Shown: positions 60,255 to 64,000 of the stretch, piece by piece
Layout of the letters: every line of letters begins with the position of its first letter
Numbering within the stretch: the stretch's first letter is position 1
Position numbers and translations under genes: made by a program
The notes under the pieces: generated by a model
The model's input: the letters and a program-made list of their open reading frames with translations, nothing else
What the model was told of the DNA's origin: nothing
Database searches by the model: none
IMG/VR virus record: IMGVR_UViG_3300032268_001483
Span: 53,130-117,129 of that record
Length of the DNA: 64,000 nt
Strand: one strand, 5' to 3'
Origin: a virus

Positions 60255-61358
60255 TTATAAACTTTCCCAAATTTTTTTAAAAAATTCTTTTAGACCAGAA
60301 TTTTCAAATTTATTTTCACAGATAAATGTTAGATTCCTTTGACCTTCTAAATGATTCACCCATTCTGTCACCTTACCATTTTTATCTTTTATGCTCTTTT
60401 TGATGTCTACAATTGAGGCAATCATCCAATCAGAAACACTTTTTACTAAGTTTACTTTTGTTTTGTAATCTTCATTGACGATATCTAATGTTAAAACTTG
60501 ATATCTCCCTTCATTTATATTCAATATGTGTGAAGTTTCACTTGAAATTTCATGAATATTAATACTTGTCTTAATTTGATAATTTCGAAAAACTGATTTT
60601 GTTACTCTTTCAGTTTTATCTATTAAACTTTCATCTAAAATATCAAATAGGAAAGCTTCTTCATAACTTTCTACTACTCTTGAAAGATGTTTGATATTAT
60701 TTTCATTTAAATTAAAATTTATTCCACAATTACCAAGATTTATTAGGGATGATTTTTTTCTATCGGTATATTTTAGATATTCTAAGCTTTCTTCTAATGT
60801 GGTGGAACCATCTATTTCGAGATAAATATCTAAAATATTTTTTGTTTCTTGGTCACTGGTATCATAATGCACTACTCCATTTCCTAATTCTATCTTACCA
60901 TTTCTAATCAATTCGATTAGAGGTTCTTCTGTGTTGAAATAAAGCATTTCATCAGGACTTATAGTTATTTCAGTTTTACTTTCACCTACTCTTGGTGAGT
61001 TAGCATGAAGAGCACCACCGAGATTATTTGTTCTGGAGATTCCATCTCCACCGTTTACTTTGTATTTATTCATAGGTATATCTTTTCCGATTGCTTCTGG
61101 GTTTTCTATAAAATATTCAATCGCTTTTTGTTTCAATTCATCATAAATATCATCCATATTCATTGAATCGATATTTTTTGGTGGTTCTTCGCCTGCTGCC
61201 CTGTATAATAATTTCAAATCGTTTCCTTGAATAATTTGGTCTACATAAGATTTGGCATTTTGTTGAACCACAGGGTTATGTTTTGGTAAAAAATCAATAG
61301 ATGAACTATCTCTATCATCATCAGTCACCATTGATTCAAATTCTTTAAATTTTTTCAT
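60255..61358 (-). CDS. Large tagged hypothetical protein
   Basis: This 367-aa protein starts MKKFKEFESMVTDDDRDSSS, a shortened tag (EFE|S, a weak match to the protease consensus). The N-terminal third contains a flexible VNGGDGISRTNNLGGALHAN segment; the remainder is acidic alpha/beta with no recognised catalytic motif. A perfect promoter motif ends 5 bases before its start, so its leader is extremely short. Function unknown; virion localisation is inferred. Confidence 0.55.
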   Translation of the reverse strand: MKKFKEFESMVTDDDRDSSSIDFLPKHNPVVQQNAKSYVDQIIQGNDLKLLYRAAGEEPPKNIDSMNMDDIYDELKQKAIEYFIENPEAIGKDIPMNKYKVNGGDGISRTNNLGGALHANSPRVGESKTEITISPDEMLYFNTEEPLIELIRNGKIELGNGVVHYDTSDQETKNILDIYLEIDGSTTLEESLEYLKYTDRKKSSLINLGNCGINFNLNENNIKHLSRVVESYEEAFLFDILDESLIDKTERVTKSVFRNYQIKTSINIHEISSETSHILNINEGRYQVLTLDIVNEDYKTKVNLVKSVSDWMIASIVDIKKSIKDKNGKVTEWVNHLEGQRNLTFICENKFENSGLKEFFKKIWESL

Positions 61359-61363
61359 AAATC

Positions 61364-61374
61364 TATATATTAAA
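61364..61374 (-). promoter_or_regulatory. Phage promoter-like 11-mer TTTAATATATA
   Basis: Perfect motif on the minus strand, ending 5 bases before ATG at 61358. Confidence 0.6.
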
Positions 61375-61375
61375 A

Positions 61376-61408
61376 TTTTTGTTTATAAAAATAATATTTT
61401 TATCTTTG
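61376..61408 (+). promoter_or_regulatory. Bacteroidetes-type promoter (TTTTTG / TATCTTTG, 19-base spacer)
   Basis: TTTTTG (61376-61381) and TATCTTTG (61401-61408) with a 19-base spacer match the Bacteroidetes consensus TTTG-N19-TANNTTTG very well. It drives the gene at 61426 and is the best host-type promoter in the window. Confidence 0.65.
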
Positions 61409-61425
61409 TTTCATAAATATAGATT

Positions 61426-61767
61426 ATGAGTAAATATGAATTAGGCGATAGGGTTCAATGTGTTAAAGATTTTGAGAAACTCAAAGTCGCTAACACCTAT
61501 TCAATTAACCGATGTGTTGATTTAACAATGAATGCTGGAACAAATTTATCGGGATTTGGATATTGTATAGAGCATTATGAAATCACCTCGATACCTATGC
61601 AAGTTTTTATGCCTGTTGATAGTTCTAGTCCATACGCTTCTTACTTAGATAAAATTGAATGGTATTATTTCACAGAAGAAATGATGGATGAATATTTTAT
61701 TTCAGAAGAAGAAAGCTATAAAGCTTGGCTCAGAAATGATAAAATTAAACAGATAATAAATGATTGA
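61426..61767 (+). CDS. Hypothetical protein, host-type promoter
   Basis: This 113-aa protein starts with a short beta-barrel-like region (YELGDRVQCVKDFEKLKVAN, TYSINRCVDL) followed by an acidic C-terminus (FTEEMMDEYFISEEESYKAW). No family is recognised. It overlaps the SLOG-like gene by 8 bases and is probably co-transcribed with it and greA. Confidence 0.55.
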   Translation: MSKYELGDRVQCVKDFEKLKVANTYSINRCVDLTMNAGTNLSGFGYCIEHYEITSIPMQVFMPVDSSSPYASYLDKIEWYYFTEEMMDEYFISEEESYKAWLRNDKIKQIIND

Positions 61768-62374
61768 TATTTTTGATAAACCAAAATTAGATTTAAATAA
61801 TCTTGTCTGCCATAGTGGTGGTGCGCAGGGAAGTGACTCCTGTTTTGAAAAAATTGGAGAAGAATTTGGTGTAAAAACAAAAGCCTACTCCTATAAAACT
61901 GGGTATCATACTTCACCAAATAAAGTCGAAATATCAGAAGAAGACTATTTTGAGGGTGTTCAAATGATTAAACGGGCTAATTTAACACTAAATCGATGGG
62001 GTATCCATAAGTATATGAATTTATTAGCAAGAAATTGGGCTCAAGTAAAATACTCTAATCAAATTTTTGCTATTGGAACAATCATTGAACCAGGAAAAAA
62101 ATGTTCTAAAGGTTATCAAAATAAGTCAAAGTATCAAATTGTTGCAGGTGGGACAGGATATTGTTGTCAAATGGCAATTGACTCTATGAAAGAAGTCTAT
62201 GTATTTGAACAAAATAGGGAAAAATGGTTTAGGTGGTCTTTCAATGCCCTAAGGTTTGTGGAAGTACAAAGTCCTAAAATTTCTGTCCAAGATTTTGCTG
62301 GAGTTGGTACAAGAGAAATCAATGGAAGTGGAATAAATGCAATTAAAAATCTTTATTCTAAAACATTTTTATAA
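61760..62374 (+). CDS. SLOG/LOG-superfamily nucleotide-binding protein
   Basis: The 204-aa protein looks like a Rossmannoid SLOG/DprA-type protein. It has HSGGAQGSDSCFEKIGEEFG at the first nucleotide loop, VAGGTGYCCQMAID at the second, EVYVFEQNREKWF (core strand plus Trp-Phe), and a C-terminal FAGVGTREINGSGINAI. SLOG proteins bind or cleave nucleotide signals and occur in phage and defence contexts. It lies between 61426 and greA in a plus-strand group. The precise ligand is unknown. Confidence 0.65.
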   Translation: MIDIFDKPKLDLNNLVCHSGGAQGSDSCFEKIGEEFGVKTKAYSYKTGYHTSPNKVEISEEDYFEGVQMIKRANLTLNRWGIHKYMNLLARNWAQVKYSNQIFAIGTIIEPGKKCSKGYQNKSKYQIVAGGTGYCCQMAIDSMKEVYVFEQNREKWFRWSFNALRFVEVQSPKISVQDFAGVGTREINGSGINAIKNLYSKTFL

Positions 62375-62426
62375 TTTATTATATAATTGAAAATTTAATT
62401 TTTTAAAAAACAAAAAAAGAATACAC

Positions 62427-62897
62427 ATGAAGAAGGTCGTGATGACAAGAGATGGGTTTAACAAAATGGTTGAAGAGTACCAAAGGATGAGAGGTGACGA
62501 AATGAGGGAACTCTTACAAAATCTAACTGATGCAAGAGAAAAAGGTGATATTAGTGAGAATGCCGAATATGAAGTAGCTAAAGCTGCGCTTGATGATTTA
62601 CACACTAAGATTAAAAGGGTAGGTGAAATGTTAAACAACGTTCAAATTGTTGAGAGTGTTGTTGATGACGGTACTGTACAACTCTTAACTTGGGTAAAGA
62701 TTAAAAATACAAAGACTAATAAAGAAGTTGAATATAAGATTGTACCAGAGAATGAAAGTTCTTTGAAGGAAAATAAAATTTCATCTGAAAGTCCGATAGG
62801 TAAAGCACTACTTAGTAAAAAGATTTCCGATAAAGTTAAGGTGAGGGTGCCGGCAGGTGATTTGGAGTTTGAAGTATTAGATATTAGATGTTTCTAA
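62427..62897 (+). CDS. greA: Transcription elongation factor GreA
   Basis: The 156-aa protein is a full-length GreA of Bacteroidetes type. The N-terminal coiled coil carries the catalytic acidic tip DAREKGDISENAEYEVAK (D41 and E44), which stimulates transcript cleavage in backtracked RNA polymerase. The C-terminal FKBP-like domain (VQLLTWVKIKNTKTNKEVEY, SPIGKALLSKKISDKVKVRV) is complete. It follows the SLOG-like gene with a short A-rich gap. Gre factors are unusual in phages; it may help phage transcription on a host polymerase. Identity is secure. Confidence 0.95.
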   Translation: MKKVVMTRDGFNKMVEEYQRMRGDEMRELLQNLTDAREKGDISENAEYEVAKAALDDLHTKIKRVGEMLNNVQIVESVVDDGTVQLLTWVKIKNTKTNKEVEYKIVPENESSLKENKISSESPIGKALLSKKISDKVKVRVPAGDLEFEVLDIRCF

Positions 62898-62928
62898 AAA
62901 TTTGAATAAAAGATTAAAATCTCATAGA

Positions 62929-63414
62929 ATGGGGTATACAAGATATTGGAAAATAGAGGCGGATTTAGACCCTGAAAAGTTTATAACTTATTCGCAGACT
63001 TGTAAAATAGTTTGCCAAGAGTGGGAAAAGATTCAGATTGAATATTATCTTTCTGAAGGGAATTCTTTAGAGTTATCTCAACATAAATCTAAGATATGTG
63101 ATTGGGATGGTAGAGGAGAACCACAATTTTCTGATACAGGAATCTCGTTTAATGGATCTCGTTCAGATGATGATAGATTACCTGACTTGAGCCATGAGAC
63201 TTTTTGCATTAGTTTAATTGGCAGAGAATTCAACTTTTGTAAGACTGCAAGAAAGCCTTATGATAGTTATGTTTTTATTTGTCTTTTTTTAGCCAAACAC
63301 ATTTTTGGTGAACAAATTGAGGCTAGATGGGATGGTTCGAATAATGAAGAATTAGTTGAACCTTTCATCAAATCTTTTTTGAGGGATAGAAATATAGATT
63401 TTCTAATTTCTTAG
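62929..63414 (+). CDS. MGYTxYW-type phage protein (start moved to ATG)
   Basis: A TTG start at 62902 is possible, but ATG at 62929 gives MGYTRYWKIEADLDPEKFIT, the standard start of this widespread phage family, so I use it (161 aa). The family features are visible: SFNGSRSDDDRLPDLSHETF, FCKTARKPYDSYVFICLFLA and the late WDG. Function is unknown. It probably belongs to the greA transcript. Confidence 0.65.
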   Translation: MGYTRYWKIEADLDPEKFITYSQTCKIVCQEWEKIQIEYYLSEGNSLELSQHKSKICDWDGRGEPQFSDTGISFNGSRSDDDRLPDLSHETFCISLIGREFNFCKTARKPYDSYVFICLFLAKHIFGEQIEARWDGSNNEELVEPFIKSFLRDRNIDFLIS

Positions 63415-63431
63415 TATGTAAATAACCTATC

Positions 63432-64000
63432 TTAACTTATTTTAGTATATCCATAATATATTGTTACAGTTGAAACACTGTTATTGGTTATACCAAATGT
63501 AAAGGTGTTTGAATTCGTCACAGCCAGCGATGTAGTAATAATACTTCCCGCAGTTCCAACTATATGACTTGGTATTGATGTCAAAACTAAAGCATTTCCA
63601 TCAGTATAATACCACCCATACTGTACACCTATTGCAGGTACATTTGTGTTTGATAATGTTACTGTGGCGTTCCAATTAACAATACCATTTGGGATATTCC
63701 CATTTACCCACATAATATATGATTCACCCGCAGTAACTGTAAAGCTAACAGTATTTGAGCCCGTAGATAAAGTCCAACTTCCTATAGTAGGAGATAACCC
63801 GCTAGAACCAGTTGATCCTTGTGGTCCAGTTGGTCCTTGTGGTCCAGTAGCACCGATTGGACCATCATTACCAGTAGCACCTGTTGGACCGATTGGGCCA
63901 TCATTACCCGTTGGACCGATTGGGCCATCATTACCCGTTGGACCGATTGGGCCATCATTACCCGTTGGACCGATTGGGCCATCATTACCCGTTGGACCGA
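63432..64000 (-). CDS. Collagen-like tail protein, partial (5' end outside the window)
   Basis: On the minus strand one frame is open from the window edge to a stop at 63432. It encodes a collagen-like array (GPTGNDGPI repeats, then [19 protein letters not shown]) of at least 50 residues followed by a C-terminal beta domain of about 125 residues ([40 protein letters not shown]). The Met-initiated fragments in this region are internal to it or in shadow frames. It is probably a fibre with a collagen-like shaft and globular tip; the N-terminus is not visible. Confidence 0.7.
   Translation of the reverse strand, partial: GPTGNDGPIGPTGNDGPIGPTGNDGPIGPTGNDGPIGPTGATGNDGPIGATGPQGPTGPQGSTGSSGLSPTIGSWTLSTGSNTVSFTVTAGESYIMWVNGNIPNGIVNWNATVTLSNTNVPAIGVQYGWYYTDGNALVLTSIPSHIVGTAGSIITTSLAVTNSNTFTFGITNNSVSTVTIYYGYTKIS
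63880..64000. repeat. 27-bp tandem repeat encoding collagen-like GPTGNDGPI units
   Basis: About four and a half near-perfect copies of a 27-base unit (each encodes nine residues, three Gly-x-y triplets) run to the window edge. Such arrays change copy number readily, so shaft length may vary between isolates or be mis-assembled. Confidence 0.85.

Noticed and set aside
63782-63985. Minus-strand frame with MMAQSVQRV repeats
   Set aside because: It is a shadow frame of the 27-base collagen-like array; the GPTGNDGPI frame is continuous with the downstream domain.
63880-64000. CRISPR array
   Set aside because: The units are directly adjacent 27-base copies without spacers and encode collagen-like triplets.
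1-64000. tRNA genes
   Set aside because: I looked through the gaps for cloverleaf-like segments with a T-loop GTTC and found none convincing; a tRNAscan-SE run would settle it.

Overview
The window is a contiguous piece of a large, AT-rich, T4-like tailed phage (contractile-tail type) whose host is most likely a Bacteroidetes/Flavobacteriia bacterium. The phage signature is a set of T4-type functions: UvsX recombinase, gp47/SbcD-like nuclease, a probable gp45-type sliding clamp, a gp19-type tail tube protein, a gp14-like neck protein, a tape-measure protein, a tail-fibre block and several free-standing homing endonucleases. The host is inferred from Bacteroidetes-type promoter elements (TTTG/TANNTTTG, best example 61376-61408), Bacteroidetes-like metabolic genes and small lipoproteins with a Cys lipobox.

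Layout. 1-7.6 kb: guaC (GMP reductase), a minus-strand group of proteins sharing one N-terminal tag, a GIY-YIG endonuclease, a neck-like protein and a Vsr-like homing endonuclease. 7.6-11.5 kb: a minus-strand operon that mixes tagged proteins with paaA (phenylacetyl-CoA epoxygenase subunit A) and ends in a frameshifted tagged gene. 11.6-16.5 kb: another Vsr-like endonuclease beside nrdB, two tiny membrane/lipoprotein genes, a 314-nt gap that looks like a structured RNA, and a membrane-anchored lytic transglycosylase. 16.5-24.7 kb: a 610-aa tagged protein, a GNA1-type acetyltransferase, a class II aaRS-like protein (possible asparagine synthetase), glmS, the clamp operon and two more small lipoproteins. 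25.2-37.7 kb: eight tail-fibre/adhesin-like genes with collagen-like and LamG-like parts. 38-50 kb: the tape-measure protein and a 1913-aa baseplate-like protein. 49.9-54.7 kb: an island of tagged small proteins with a gp47-like nuclease. 54.7-64 kb: a glutaryl-CoA-dehydrogenase-like gene, tail tube, a DUF6011-like Zn protein, uvsX, a repeat-rich endonuclease, a SLOG-like protein, greA and the start of another collagen-like protein.

The strongest unifying signal is an N-terminal peptide of the form M-K-(Y/H/K)-(I/L)-K-x-F-E-x-F, usually ending in (L/I/V)-x-E followed by S/N/K. It occurs on about 19 otherwise unrelated proteins and, internally, on one more. It closely resembles the T4 capsid-targeting sequence of IPI-IPIII/Alt, which the gp21 prohead protease cleaves after (L/I)-x-E. 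I infer that this phage co-packages and injects a large cargo of proteins: an ADP-ribosyltransferase-like protein, a Cys-His-Asp hydrolase-like protein, a P-loop NTPase, a ParB/Srx-like protein and several small basic proteins.

A second theme is host metabolism. The phage carries paaA and gcdH (CoA-thioester catabolism), glmS plus GNA1 (Fru6P to GlcNAc6P by a eukaryote-like route), guaC and nrdB (nucleotides), and greA (transcription elongation). A phage promoter-like 11-mer, TTTAATATATA, is found perfectly at 12 gene starts and with one mismatch ahead of the paaA operon.
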